Positions 1-8,997 of a stretch of DNA of 64,000 bases are shown here, one piece after another. Positions within the stretch are counted from its first letter, which is position 1; the number at the start of each line of letters is the position of its first letter. The DNA lies in assembly GCA_002686945.1 (NCBI GenBank), contig NYYZ01000011.1:31233-95232 (forward strand), read 5' to 3'. This DNA comes from Planctomycetota bacterium. Lineage in GTDB: Bacteria > Planctomycetota > UBA1135 > GCA-002686595. Below the pieces are notes generated by a model. The model worked only from the letters and a program-made list of their open reading frames with translations, searched no databases and was not told the DNA's origin. The position numbers and the translations under genes are program-made.

Positions 1-981
1 CGGCGGTTCGCGGCGGAGGAGGACTTTGATGACTGGTGTGACCGGCTGCATGTTTTTGGCCTCGACCTGCGCCACACGCCTAGTGTGGAGGCTTTTGCCA
101 AGCACATAAATGGTTCCTTTGCTCGCTTGGACTTTCTCTTGCACAACGCATGCCAGACCGTTCGGCGGCCGCCGGCCTACAGCGCCCATTTGATGGAGGG
201 CGAGTCCATTGAGGATCTGGATCCCTCGGTACGCCTGCTCTTGCGGAAGCATGAACGGCTGCTGGCAGACCTGGGGGCGCAGCCTGCACATTCCACGCCT
301 GATGCAGCTCAGATCGGGGGCGCAGATGCAGGTGCGGACCTGCCCGCACAGGTCGGAAATGACCAGGCCGCTTTGATGGGACTGACACACGCGGCGGGCA
401 TGAGTCAATTGGATCTGCTGAATGAGGACCAGCAGCGCGGTCTCTTCCCCGAGGGCATGTTGGACGGGGATGGCCAGCAGTTGGATCTGCGGTCCAAGAA
501 TTCCTGGCGTATGGAATTGAGCGAAGTGCCCACTGTGGAGCTGATCGAAGTGCATCTGGTCAACACCATTGCGCCCTTTGTGCTCAATGCCCGGCTCAAG
601 AACCTGATGGCTCGGGCGGGTACCGGGGATCAGCATGTGGTCAATGTCTCAGCTATGGAGGGTCAGTTCTATCGAACCTTCAAGACCACCCGGCATCCCC
701 ATACCAACATGGCAAAGGCCAGCCTCAATATGATGACCCGCACCTCGGCGGCGGATTTCTACCAGAGCGGCATCCACATGAACAGCGTCGACACGGGCTG
801 GGTCACAGACGAGGATCCCTTCGAAGCGGCGGTCAAGAAGGAACAGGATCAGCGCTTCGCTCCACCCCTGGACTGCATCGATGGGGCGGCGCGCATTGTC
901 GACCCGATCTTCGTGGGCTTCAACACGGGAGTGCATTGCTGGGGGCAGTTCCTGAAGGATTACGAGCCTGCACGCTGGTAA
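1..981 (+). CDS. SDR-family oxidoreductase, 5' truncated
   Basis: The reading frame is open from the first base of the window, so the N-terminus with the cofactor-binding glycine motif is missing. The visible part has the short-chain dehydrogenase layout: the helix-4 region LDFLLHNACQT (equivalent to the NNAG strand), a serine strand VVNVSAMEG, and the substrate-loop segment SVDTGWVTDEDP. The usual YxxxK catalytic pair is replaced by HTNMAK: the lysine is present, but threonine sits where tyrosine is expected. An insertion of roughly 100 residues lies between the NAC strand and the serine strand. It is probably an NAD(P)-dependent oxidoreductase of an atypical SDR subgroup; the substrate cannot be told. 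Confidence 0.8.
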   Translation, partial: RRFAAEEDFDDWCDRLHVFGLDLRHTPSVEAFAKHINGSFARLDFLLHNACQTVRRPPAYSAHLMEGESIEDLDPSVRLLLRKHERLLADLGAQPAHSTPDAAQIGGADAGADLPAQVGNDQAALMGLTHAAGMSQLDLLNEDQQRGLFPEGMLDGDGQQLDLRSKNSWRMELSEVPTVELIEVHLVNTIAPFVLNARLKNLMARAGTGDQHVVNVSAMEGQFYRTFKTTRHPHTNMAKASLNMMTRTSAADFYQSGIHMNSVDTGWVTDEDPFEAAVKKEQDQRFAPPLDCIDGAARIVDPIFVGFNTGVHCWGQFLKDYEPARW

Positions 982-1102
982 GGCTGGACCGGGGCGAGGC
1001 CGGGGGTCTATGCTGCGTCAGCACCCCGGAAACCAAGCTGCACCCAATGTTGATCGACCGTCCTGTTGAGACCCATGATTTCGGGTGGGTTCGTGTTCCT
1101 CG

Positions 1103-2242
1103 ATGAGTACAACGCCCGAGGAATCTCCGATCCCACGATGGAAGCAGCGCTTGCTGGCCCTGCTGGTGAGCTTCGTGCTGATGATTCTGGGGGGCGAGAT
1201 TTTCTGTCGTTGGCAGGTACATCAGGCCAATGCCCACAATCTTGAAGCGGTTCTCGCTGGCAGGACCAGACCGGTGGAGGGCACCTCGCAGGAACTCACT
1301 CCGGTCAGTTTCGGTGATGTGATCCGAATGGGGACCGATTCCAAGATCGTCTATGAATTGCACCCGAACCTGCAGGGCGTGAATTTCAAGGGACACGAGG
1401 TACGCACCAACCACCTGGGCTTTCGCTCAGCACCTCAGGTGCCCAAAGAAGCGAACACGATCACGATCATCGGTTTAGGGGATTCGATTCAATTCGGTCA
1501 TGGAGTCGGTCAGGATGACTGCTATCTGGAGCAGCTCAGGCTCCTGCTTCAGGCGGCCTATCCACGGCATGATTGGCGGGTGATCAACACCGCTGTGCCT
1601 GGGTACAACACGGTCATGGAGGTGGCGACCCTGGAAGCCAAGGGCATGGCTCTTGAGCCCGACCTGATTCTGCTTGGGGTGTGCGGCAACGACGAGGGGC
1701 TGCCCGTATATGTCAATCTGGCCCAAGACCCCTACGACCTGGGGCATTCGTTTCTCTGGCGAAAGCTGCGTGGGCACCAACCTGACTCGGAACCAGGTCT
1801 GGTGCACAAGAACACCCGGCGAGACGATGAGCAGGGGTCGACCTTCGATCTGCCGGGTCGTTACGAGCAACTCCAGGGTTGGAAGTCACTGGTCAGTGCC
1901 CTGGAGCGCTTGAAGGAGATCAGTGCTGACAATCAGATCCCGGTCTTTGCCATGGCCAGCATCACCTACAGCGATCATGGGCACGAGGCGAACCATGCCT
2001 CGCAGATCCTCGCCGCCTGCGAGGATCAGGGTTTCAGTGTGCTCGATATGCAGCCTTACCTGGACCAGGCGTTGTTCGCAGAAACAGGCAAGCCGTTTCG
2101 TGAGGGAGTCTACAAGCACTCGAGCCTGGTGGTCTCGCGCTTCAACCTGCACCCCTCCGCCAGTCAGCACAAGTTGATTGCCCAGAAGTGCTTTGAGCAT
2201 TTGGAAGAGAGTGGCACCTTGAATCGTTTGATGGGGCCATAG
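1103..2242 (+). CDS. Membrane-anchored SGNH/GDSL-family hydrolase
   Basis: A 379-residue protein from the ATG at 1103; an in-frame GTG at 1085 would add six residues. Residues 18-32 form one hydrophobic segment, so the enzyme domain is probably anchored outside the cytoplasmic membrane. Block I is IIGLGDSIQFG with nucleophile Ser128, and GND at 195-197 is the block III asparagine motif. The C-terminal block V histidine may be FNLHPS, but the residue three before it is Phe, not the usual Asp. SGNH enzymes act as esterases or as O-acetyl transfer or removal enzymes on polysaccharides. The neighbouring gene also encodes SGNH domains, suggesting a related substrate. The substrate is unknown. Confidence 0.75.
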   Translation: MSTTPEESPIPRWKQRLLALLVSFVLMILGGEIFCRWQVHQANAHNLEAVLAGRTRPVEGTSQELTPVSFGDVIRMGTDSKIVYELHPNLQGVNFKGHEVRTNHLGFRSAPQVPKEANTITIIGLGDSIQFGHGVGQDDCYLEQLRLLLQAAYPRHDWRVINTAVPGYNTVMEVATLEAKGMALEPDLILLGVCGNDEGLPVYVNLAQDPYDLGHSFLWRKLRGHQPDSEPGLVHKNTRRDDEQGSTFDLPGRYEQLQGWKSLVSALERLKEISADNQIPVFAMASITYSDHGHEANHASQILAACEDQGFSVLDMQPYLDQALFAETGKPFREGVYKHSSLVVSRFNLHPSASQHKLIAQKCFEHLEESGTLNRLMGP

Positions 2243-2261
2243 GGTGAATCGGTTTCTTTCC

Positions 2262-4418
2262 ATGGCCAACCGATTCCGGCTGGTTGCTTTCGTGGTCTTG
2301 CTCGCCGGTCCGGGGGTGACTCAGGTGCGAGTTGCTTGTGTGGGGGACTCCATCACACAAGGTGCCCTGTTGAGTGATCTGGAGCATGACGCTTATCCCG
2401 TGCAGTTGGGCTGGCGACTTGGTTCCGGGTATCGCGTACAGAATTTTGGTGCTGGTGGGCGCACCCTGTTGCGTGGGGCCGACCTGCCCTACATGGACAG
2501 CTCAGCCTGGAAGAAACTGCTTGAGTGGCAACCGGATCTGGTTGTGGTCATTCTGGGCAGCAACGACACCTGCGAAGGAAAGCGAGGAAACTGGGGCCAC
2601 CAGGCCGACTTGGAGGTTGACACCCAGGCCTTGATCGAAGGTCTGAGGGGGGCCAATCCGAAGGTGCGCGTGCTGCTTTGCAGTCCACCACCCATGCTGG
2701 TGGAGGTTGCAGGTCTGAGCGCGGAGCGTAGAAAGGATCTCAACGAGCGCGGCGGGCGGCTGGTGCGTATCGCTCAAGCGCTCATGTCCGTGGCTGCGCA
2801 ACATGCGTCCGCTCGCTTTGTCGATCTCTCCCGAGTCCTGAAGCCTCGGCAGGTGCTCGATGGAGTGCATCCCAATCCCTTCGGGGCGGAGGCGATTGCG
2901 AACCGGATCGCGGAAGTGATCTTGATGCCTGAGGCCCAGTCCCTGGACATCTTGGAGGCCTTGGGTGCGCGTGGCATCAAGCCGATCACGAGCCGTTACC
3001 ATGGATTTCCACGTCTTGATTTTGAGCTCGGGGCAGAAGGCCCCGCCTGCACCCTGGTGCAGCCCCACAGGGTCAGCCGTGGACGGCCGTGGCTCTGGCG
3101 GCTGCGCTTTTTTGGACACCAACCGGCCTTGGAGCTGGAACTGCTTGAGCGCGGTTTTCATCTGGCCTATGTGGACCTGACCCAGCTTTTCGGTTCAGCG
3201 CGCGCCTTGGCGCGCATGGAGGCCCTGCACGGAATGTTGCTGCAGCTTGGTTTCTCGTCCAGGCCGGTGCTTCTTGGAATGAGTCGAGGTGGATTGCCCT
3301 TGCTCGCCTGGGGCAACACTCATCCCGGTGAGACCGCTGCCCTGGTGGGGGACAACCTGGTTTGCGATCTGCGCACCTGGCCCGGCGGGCAGGGGGGCAA
3401 GCGATCGGATGGGGATTGGCATCGCGTGTTGGGTGAGTACAAGTGGACAGAAGCCGAAGCCGCCGCACGCGGGGACTTCTTGTTGGGCGGCATTGAAGCC
3501 CCGGCCAAGGCGGGGATTCCGCTCCTGCTGGTGCAGGGTCTCGCTGATCAGGTGGTGCCCCCGCTGGCCAACGGTTTGCGCCTTGCAAAACTCTGGCGCG
3601 AGGCCGGTGGGTCCGTGACCCTCTGGTCCAAGGCTGGTCAAGACCACCATCCCCATGGCTTGCATCCCCCTTCGCCTCTGACTCGTGAAATTCACTTTGC
3701 TTGTGGCCTGGGACGCAATCCCGCCACCTGGGCGGTTCCTTCGGCGGAGTACCGGGGTCATCCGGCCGGTTGGGGTGGCGAAACCTGGTGGCGGCAATTG
3801 GAGCGCTTGCGAAACCTCGGCCGGGAGTGGCCCCAGACCGAGATCGTCTTCCTCGGGGATTCCCTGACCCAAGGTCTGACCGGTGCTGTTGATCGAATTG
3901 CCCGAGCGGACGGCTCACGTCCCATTGATCGTATCTTGGGCGAGACCAATGCCCTTTCCCTGGGGCTTTCGGGTGACCGAACGGAACACCTCCTGTTCCG
4001 CATCAAGCAAGGTGCTTTGGCCGCTTGCGATCCCAAGGTCATTGTGCTCCAGATCGGGGTCAACAATCTCAACACTGCCCGGCACACGGGTCGTGAGGTG
4101 GCGCAGGGCATTCGGGCTGTGGTGGACCTGCTCGCCCAGGAAGAGCCCCAGGCCCATGTGCTGCTTTGCGGTCCTTTTCCTGTGGGGATTCAACCAACGG
4201 ACCCACGCAGGGCAGCTCTGGAGGAGGTGCACGCCTCGATTGCCGATCTGGGAAATCGTTCTGGAGTGACCTACTCCGACCTGCGGCCCTTGTTCCTTGA
4301 TGAACACGGCAAAGCCACCAACGCCATGCGCCAGGATGGTATTCACCTGAGTGGCAAGGGAGAAGAGGTTTGGCTTGGCGCCCTGCAGCCCTTGATCGAG
4401 TCCCTCATAGGGGGGTAA
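2262..4418 (+). CDS. Secreted SGNH - alpha/beta hydrolase - SGNH fusion protein
   Basis: A 718-residue protein with three hydrolase domains in one chain. The ATG at 2262 begins a signal peptide; a GTG at 2244 is an in-frame alternative. Domain 1 (about 22-225) is SGNH: CVGDSITQG with Ser30, ILGSNDT, and DGVHPNPFG near its end. Domain 2 (about 235-480) is alpha/beta-hydrolase-like: elbow GMSRGG with Ser341, LVQGLADQVVPP giving an Asp, and GQDHHPHG giving a His. Domain 3 (about 500-718) is a second SGNH of the PAF-acetylhydrolase-like type: FLGDSLTQG with Ser534, QIGVNNL, DGIHLSGKG. All three active sites look intact. It starts 19 bases after the preceding SGNH gene. Likely role: deacylation of extracellular polysaccharide (inference). 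Confidence 0.75.
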   Translation: MANRFRLVAFVVLLAGPGVTQVRVACVGDSITQGALLSDLEHDAYPVQLGWRLGSGYRVQNFGAGGRTLLRGADLPYMDSSAWKKLLEWQPDLVVVILGSNDTCEGKRGNWGHQADLEVDTQALIEGLRGANPKVRVLLCSPPPMLVEVAGLSAERRKDLNERGGRLVRIAQALMSVAAQHASARFVDLSRVLKPRQVLDGVHPNPFGAEAIANRIAEVILMPEAQSLDILEALGARGIKPITSRYHGFPRLDFELGAEGPACTLVQPHRVSRGRPWLWRLRFFGHQPALELELLERGFHLAYVDLTQLFGSARALARMEALHGMLLQLGFSSRPVLLGMSRGGLPLLAWGNTHPGETAALVGDNLVCDLRTWPGGQGGKRSDGDWHRVLGEYKWTEAEAAARGDFLLGGIEAPAKAGIPLLLVQGLADQVVPPLANGLRLAKLWREAGGSVTLWSKAGQDHHPHGLHPPSPLTREIHFACGLGRNPATWAVPSAEYRGHPAGWGGETWWRQLERLRNLGREWPQTEIVFLGDSLTQGLTGAVDRIARADGSRPIDRILGETNALSLGLSGDRTEHLLFRIKQGALAACDPKVIVLQIGVNNLNTARHTGREVAQGIRAVVDLLAQEEPQAHVLLCGPFPVGIQPTDPRRAALEEVHASIADLGNRSGVTYSDLRPLFLDEHGKATNAMRQDGIHLSGKGEEVWLGALQPLIESLIGG

Positions 4419-4458
4419 TCCCACCCGTTGGGTATGGTGGGCCCCAGCCCAATTGCGT

Positions 4459-6297
4459 ATGAGTTCTCCCAACTGGTCCCTTCGCGATGTACCCACTCGG
4501 CCTGGGGTCTATCTCTTCCGGGACGCAGGCGGGCAGGTGCTCTATGTGGGCAAGGCTCGCGACCTGCGTGCGCGTCTGGCAACCTACCAGCGGCCAGGCG
4601 CTGATGGCCGGCCGAACATCGCGTCCTTGGGGGTGGATGCAGCAGAGGTCGAGACGATTGTGACGCGCACCGAGGGCGAGGCCCTCTTGTTGGAAGACAC
4701 TCTCATCAAGCAGTATCAACCCGCTCACAATCTGCGCCTAAAAGACGACAAGTCCTTTCTGATGTTGCGGCTGGATCTTGCGGAACGCTTCCCGCGTCTC
4801 AAGTTTGTGCGCGCCCACAAGCCAGATGAGCAGAAAGGTGCGGGGCGTAGTCGCTTCTTCGGCCCCTTTGCTTCCTCTCGGGCTGTAAGGAGAACCCTGG
4901 CAGATCTGCATCGTTTGGTGCCTCTGCGGGATTGCCCTGATCATGAACTCAATGGCCGCTCACGGCCCTGCATCAAGTATCAATTGGAACTTTGCAGCGC
5001 ACCATGCGTGGACAAGATAAATGAGCAGGATTACGGGGAGTTGGTGAACAAGGCGCTGGGCATCTTGTCCGGAGACACTGGCGAGTTGGAGCAGGACTTG
5101 GAGCAGCGCATGCAGCGTGCTTCAAAACAGCGGGAATACGAGCGAGCAGCCCGCTGGCGCGACCGCTTGGCTGCTTTGCGACGCACCATCGAGGGTCAGG
5201 GGGTGCGGCCTCGAGATCGGGTTTCCAGGGACTTTGTCGGCTTTGCACGATCCGCTGGGCAGACAGCCGTGCATCGCTTGTCTTTCCGGGATGGTCGCCT
5301 TGCGGAGAGCCGCAGTCATTTGTTTCGCTCGGTCTTGCCGGATGCCGAGATGTTGCACCAGGTTCTGACCGCTCTGTATGGAAACAAGCGTCGTCAAGTG
5401 CCCAAGGAAATCGTGCTGGCCGTCAAGCCGGCGGAGGCGGGTCTCTTGAGCGACATTTTTGGCAGCCCCGTGCGCCTGTTGGTTCCGCGGGCCGGGGACA
5501 AACTGCGCACCCTGGACATGGCCGGAGAAAACGCCCGCAGCAGTCTGGAGCGTCACGATGCGACCGCCAGAAGGGAGCAGGAAGCGCTTGACGATTTGGT
5601 CCGTTTGCTCGACTTGGAGCAAGGCGCTGAAGTGATCGACTGCTTTGATATTTCCAATCTGCAAGGCTCCCATGTGGTGGCCAGCCGCGTGCGTTTTCGG
5701 CGCGGACACCCGGATCGGGCAGGCTACCGGCGTTTCAAGATCCGGGGTGTGGAGGGTCAGGATGACTTTGCTTCCATGCGCGAGGCGGTGCTGCGATCAT
5801 TGAAGCGCGGCATGCAAGCGGGCGACCTGCCAGATCTGGTAGTGATTGATGGGGGGCCTGGTCAGTTGGAGAAGGCTCTCGAAGCCAGGGCCGAGGTCGG
5901 TGCTTTTGATGTGGGGGTGATTTCGCTTGCCAAGGCGCGTGGCGAGAGGCGGGTCAAGGGGCGCACCAGAGAATCCAGCGAAGAGCGCCTGTTTATGCCC
6001 GGAGCAAACGCGCCCCTGGAACTCGCGAAAGGCTCTCCGGCTCGGCATTTGTTGGAGCGCGTGCGGGATGAGGCACACCGCTTCGCGATCACCTATCATC
6101 GCAAGGAGCGCGGTCGCATCAAGAGTGGCTTGGATTCGATTCCTGGGGTTGGAGAGGCTCGGCGCAAGCTGCTCTTGCGTACCTTTGGTTCTCTGCAGGG
6201 GGTGCGAGGAGCCAGCGTGGAACAGTTGGCTGCCCTTGATGGCATCTCTGCCCGGCTGGCCCGTGGAATTGTCGATCACCTGGCTGGGAGGGGTTGA
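4459..6297 (+). CDS. uvrC: UvrABC excinuclease subunit C
   Basis: The 612-residue length matches UvrC, which makes the dual incisions around UvrAB-marked DNA lesions in nucleotide excision repair. The N-terminal GIY-YIG nuclease begins PGVYLFRDAGG and LYVGKARDLRAR. A central UVR segment follows around residues 200-235. The C-terminal RNase-H-like nuclease shows DCFDISNLQG, GYRRFKI, VVIDGGPGQ and the histidine of AITYHRKER, followed by a helix-hairpin-helix pair (SIPGVGEARRK, LDGISARLA). The ATG at 4459 is preferred; a TTG at 4453 is in frame. It stands alone between an esterase and an unknown secreted protein. Confidence 0.96.
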   Translation: MSSPNWSLRDVPTRPGVYLFRDAGGQVLYVGKARDLRARLATYQRPGADGRPNIASLGVDAAEVETIVTRTEGEALLLEDTLIKQYQPAHNLRLKDDKSFLMLRLDLAERFPRLKFVRAHKPDEQKGAGRSRFFGPFASSRAVRRTLADLHRLVPLRDCPDHELNGRSRPCIKYQLELCSAPCVDKINEQDYGELVNKALGILSGDTGELEQDLEQRMQRASKQREYERAARWRDRLAALRRTIEGQGVRPRDRVSRDFVGFARSAGQTAVHRLSFRDGRLAESRSHLFRSVLPDAEMLHQVLTALYGNKRRQVPKEIVLAVKPAEAGLLSDIFGSPVRLLVPRAGDKLRTLDMAGENARSSLERHDATARREQEALDDLVRLLDLEQGAEVIDCFDISNLQGSHVVASRVRFRRGHPDRAGYRRFKIRGVEGQDDFASMREAVLRSLKRGMQAGDLPDLVVIDGGPGQLEKALEARAEVGAFDVGVISLAKARGERRVKGRTRESSEERLFMPGANAPLELAKGSPARHLLERVRDEAHRFAITYHRKERGRIKSGLDSIPGVGEARRKLLLRTFGSLQGVRGASVEQLAALDGISARLARGIVDHLAGRG

Positions 6298-6311
6298 GTT
6301 GAGACAGGTTT

Positions 6312-6345
6312 GATTCTTGCCTGGCGCGGCAGGCGCAGGAGAATC
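6312..6345 (+). terminator. Weak hairpin downstream of uvrC
   Basis: GATTCT at 6312-6317 can pair with AGAATC at 6340-6345 around an inner TGCCTG/CAGGCG pairing. No T-tract follows, so this is a weak terminator candidate or a leader structure for the next gene. Confidence 0.25.
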
Positions 6346-6432
6346 GTTACTCTGCTCATATCCTGGGCTCTCTTGACCGATCAATCTGTGGAACGCCCCA
6401 ACCCTTGACCTCCCCGAGCGTACCCCGCTGAC

Positions 6433-7797
6433 ATGCTGCACTTCCACCTCCTGCGTCTCTTTCTCCTGGCGCTCCTGCTCAACACCGCTGCGCCCTCTCC
6501 CGGGATTGTTCAGGATGAGGACCCCGTGCTTGGTTATCACCTTTACAAGGTTCCGGGCCTGACAGTCATTACTCAATGGCACTCTGAACGCAATCGTGAG
6601 ACCCTGGCACAACAGGCCGGCGCTTTGGCCAGCGCAGCCTGGTTGAGAGCACAGGAGACCTTGGGCCTGACACCTACTGTTTGCAGTCCTTCCATCACCC
6701 TGGAATTGCACAATGGTCGCCGTGCGTTTGTACAGGCGGCGCGTGGCCTGACAGGCAAGGCTCCGGACAAGCAGGTCGCTTCCTTCAGTGATCTCTCCGC
6801 TGGTTTTGCATTGATCACAGTGGCTCCGGTTCTGCCTGACCGCGTGCACGAGATCTTTGGCCTGCCTCCGGCAAGTCTGCGGATGGCTTGCGAAGAGATG
6901 CTGCGCCTGGGCTTGCAGCAGCGTCTACCAGATCTGCAGGAGAAGGCGCCCTGGCTGAGCGAAGGTCTCGTCCGTTGGTGCGTCCAGGAGACCATGGTTG
7001 CTAACGGGGTTGCGAAGTTGGGCACCCAGGAGCCAGGCCTTTGTCGGGAGCGTGCCGCCCTGCATGGGCTCTCGTCCGATCAACTGCCGAGCCTGCCCAT
7101 GGGGGGCGCGCCGGTCACAGCGCAAGAGGGCGTTCTGTGTCATCTGGCGCTTGAGTGGTTGGCTCAGCAGGAGCAGGGTGACCAACTCTTGAGCAAGTTG
7201 GGCCGCGGTGACCTCTTGAGCGAGACCGCCATCGTATCACTGTTGGAAATGCTAGGGGAGCAGCCCTCCGCGACCCTGGCCGAGTACCTCGGTCAACTGG
7301 AGTTCCCCTGGGACGAGCGTGCACCGGCCATGACCGGAAGTGCCTTTGGCCTCTTCCAGGTGCCCAGTCAGGGAAAAAGCGCGGTTTGCTTTCGCTCCCA
7401 ACCGGTGGGCTTCACGAATTATCGCATCGAAGGAGATGTGATGCTCTTTCCGGGAGCCCGCAGCAAGAGCCAGATGAACATCTTCTTGGGGCTTGACGGT
7501 GAGAGCTACCTTTCGGTGGCGATTACCCAGAGTGCTGGCGTTACAGTCTTTGTCTATGATCCTGAGAAAGACACCTTCAGCACGCTGGCTCGCAATCTGA
7601 AGGTTCCCGTGCGGCTCTACGATCCGACCAGTTTCGTGATTGAGGTCAAGAACGAGCGATTGTTTGTAGTAGTCAATGGCGTTTCGGTGGAGTCGGTTGA
7701 ATTGATGGGGCGGGCCATGGATGGGCCCATGGGGTTTGGCGCCCAGCGCCATGGTGCAGGGCTCTGGGTACGCCACCAGGTCAAGTCCCTCGACTGA
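6433..7797 (+). CDS. Secreted protein of unknown function, possible degenerate peptidase plus beta-sandwich
   Basis: Not recognised as a named family. The 454-residue protein starts with a signal peptide (hydrophobic residues 8-20, then AAPSPG). Residues about 30-290 are helix-rich. Their spacing resembles the peptidase-MA-like domains of secreted proteins, but the place where HExxH would fall reads MACEEML, with cysteine for the first histidine, so catalysis is doubtful. From about residue 310 the sequence is beta-rich with alternating hydrophobics (YRIEGDVMLFPG, LSVAITQSAG, LFVVVNGVSVES), resembling a concanavalin-like sandwich (inference). It lies 135 bases after uvrC and converges with the recombinase gene. 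Confidence 0.5.
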   Translation: MLHFHLLRLFLLALLLNTAAPSPGIVQDEDPVLGYHLYKVPGLTVITQWHSERNRETLAQQAGALASAAWLRAQETLGLTPTVCSPSITLELHNGRRAFVQAARGLTGKAPDKQVASFSDLSAGFALITVAPVLPDRVHEIFGLPPASLRMACEEMLRLGLQQRLPDLQEKAPWLSEGLVRWCVQETMVANGVAKLGTQEPGLCRERAALHGLSSDQLPSLPMGGAPVTAQEGVLCHLALEWLAQQEQGDQLLSKLGRGDLLSETAIVSLLEMLGEQPSATLAEYLGQLEFPWDERAPAMTGSAFGLFQVPSQGKSAVCFRSQPVGFTNYRIEGDVMLFPGARSKSQMNIFLGLDGESYLSVAITQSAGVTVFVYDPEKDTFSTLARNLKVPVRLYDPTSFVIEVKNERLFVVVNGVSVESVELMGRAMDGPMGFGAQRHGAGLWVRHQVKSLD

Positions 7798-7899
7798 ATC
7801 AGCCCAATGCAGGGGCTATGGGCCAGGCGTTCTGTATCGGGGCCTGACTCTCTCGGAGCTTTCTTTCTGCGCCCTCCGATCCGTGCGTGAGTTCGTTGG

Positions 7900-8844
7900 T
7901 CAGGCTCGTGGGTGATACAGGCGATGTAAGGCGCGCACCCCATCCGCATCCACATGGGTATAGACCTCGGTGGTTCTGATCGAGGCGTGCCCCAGCAGTT
8001 CCTGTACTGCTCGCAGATCCGCGCCTCCGGCCAGCATGTGGGTGGCGAACGAGTGGCGTAGCGCATGGGGATAGACTGACGCGCTGATTCCCGCGCGCAG
8101 GGCTGCCTGGCGCACTCGGCGCCAGGCGGCGGCGCGGGTCAGGGGCCGACCGGTGCGTGAGAGAAAGACCTCCGGGACCCTGTCAGCTCGGGCCAACCGG
8201 GGGCGTCCTTGGCTGAGGTAGGTTCGCAGAGCTTGTTGGGCACGGCCACCCAGTGGCACCAGTCGTGTCTTGCCCCCCTTGCCCAGAAGGCGAACTACCT
8301 GGTACTCGCGCTCGATGCCCTCACTGGAAAGGCCCACCGCCTCGCTGATGCGCGCCCCTGTGGCGTAGAGCAATTCCAGCAGGGCGCGGTCTCTCTGCAG
8401 AAGGGGATCCTCTCCCTGGCAGGATGCAAGCAAGGCGTCCACTTCGTCGGGATCAAGGACTCCTGGCAGGTGGCGTCGTAGCGTGGGGCTGGGTATGCGT
8501 GCGCTGGGATCGCTCTTGATTTCTCCTTCTGCCACCAGAAACCGATAGAAGAGACGCAGCGAAACCAGGGCTCGAGCGATGGTGGCAGGGGCGGCCCCCA
8601 GGGCGCGCAGATGCCCCAGGTAGTCGATCAGATCCTCGGGGTTGGCTGCGCCGGGCTGCGCCAGATCGCGGTCCGCCCCCCAGCGCGCGAAGGCTTCCAG
8701 GTCCCGGCGATAGGCGCTGAGTGTGTTTCGTGCAAGACCTGCCTCCACCCGCAGGCTGTCGAGCAGATCTTCAATCGCCGCCTTTTGGAGAGGGGGCAGG
8801 GTGGGCTTGTCCCGGATCGGTTGAGCAGCAGAGGGGGTTGGCAA
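7900..8844 (-). CDS. XerC/XerD-type tyrosine recombinase
   Basis: A 314-residue site-specific recombinase; the normal size for Xer proteins is about 300. The SAM-like N-terminal DNA-binding domain covers residues 20-105. The catalytic domain has Arg165 in ATGARISE, the lysine hairpin GKGGK at 188-192, HALRHSF with His260 and Arg263, His286 in LLGHAS and the nucleophile Tyr295 in TTEVYTHV. All are intact. Chromosomal Xer proteins resolve chromosome dimers at dif with FtsK. XerC and XerD cannot be told apart here, though the C-terminal motif spacing looks XerD-like. It stands alone, convergent with the preceding gene and with no flanking repeats. Confidence 0.9.
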   Translation of the reverse strand: MPTPSAAQPIRDKPTLPPLQKAAIEDLLDSLRVEAGLARNTLSAYRRDLEAFARWGADRDLAQPGAANPEDLIDYLGHLRALGAAPATIARALVSLRLFYRFLVAEGEIKSDPSARIPSPTLRRHLPGVLDPDEVDALLASCQGEDPLLQRDRALLELLYATGARISEAVGLSSEGIEREYQVVRLLGKGGKTRLVPLGGRAQQALRTYLSQGRPRLARADRVPEVFLSRTGRPLTRAAAWRRVRQAALRAGISASVYPHALRHSFATHMLAGGADLRAVQELLGHASIRTTEVYTHVDADGVRALHRLYHPRA

Positions 8845-8997
8845 GGGGTCCAGCCTAGCTTCTTGGGCGTCTCCATACCGACTGTGCAGGGGAACAAATG
8901 GAATCTCTCGGGCGGATCATGTGCAGCCACATCTTGGAACCGAAGGCCGGCCTGCCTATACTCCGCCCCCCAAGAGTCCCTGCAGACCCACTCAAGC

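Noticed and set aside
3073-3918. A 281-codon minus-strand open frame within the triple-hydrolase gene
   Set aside because: Arg- and Pro-rich shadow of a coding strand with three intact catalytic domains.
7900-8844. Tyrosine recombinase considered as part of an integrated element or integron
   Set aside because: No attachment-site repeats, cassettes, phage or plasmid genes flank it. The motif set is that of a chromosomal Xer protein.
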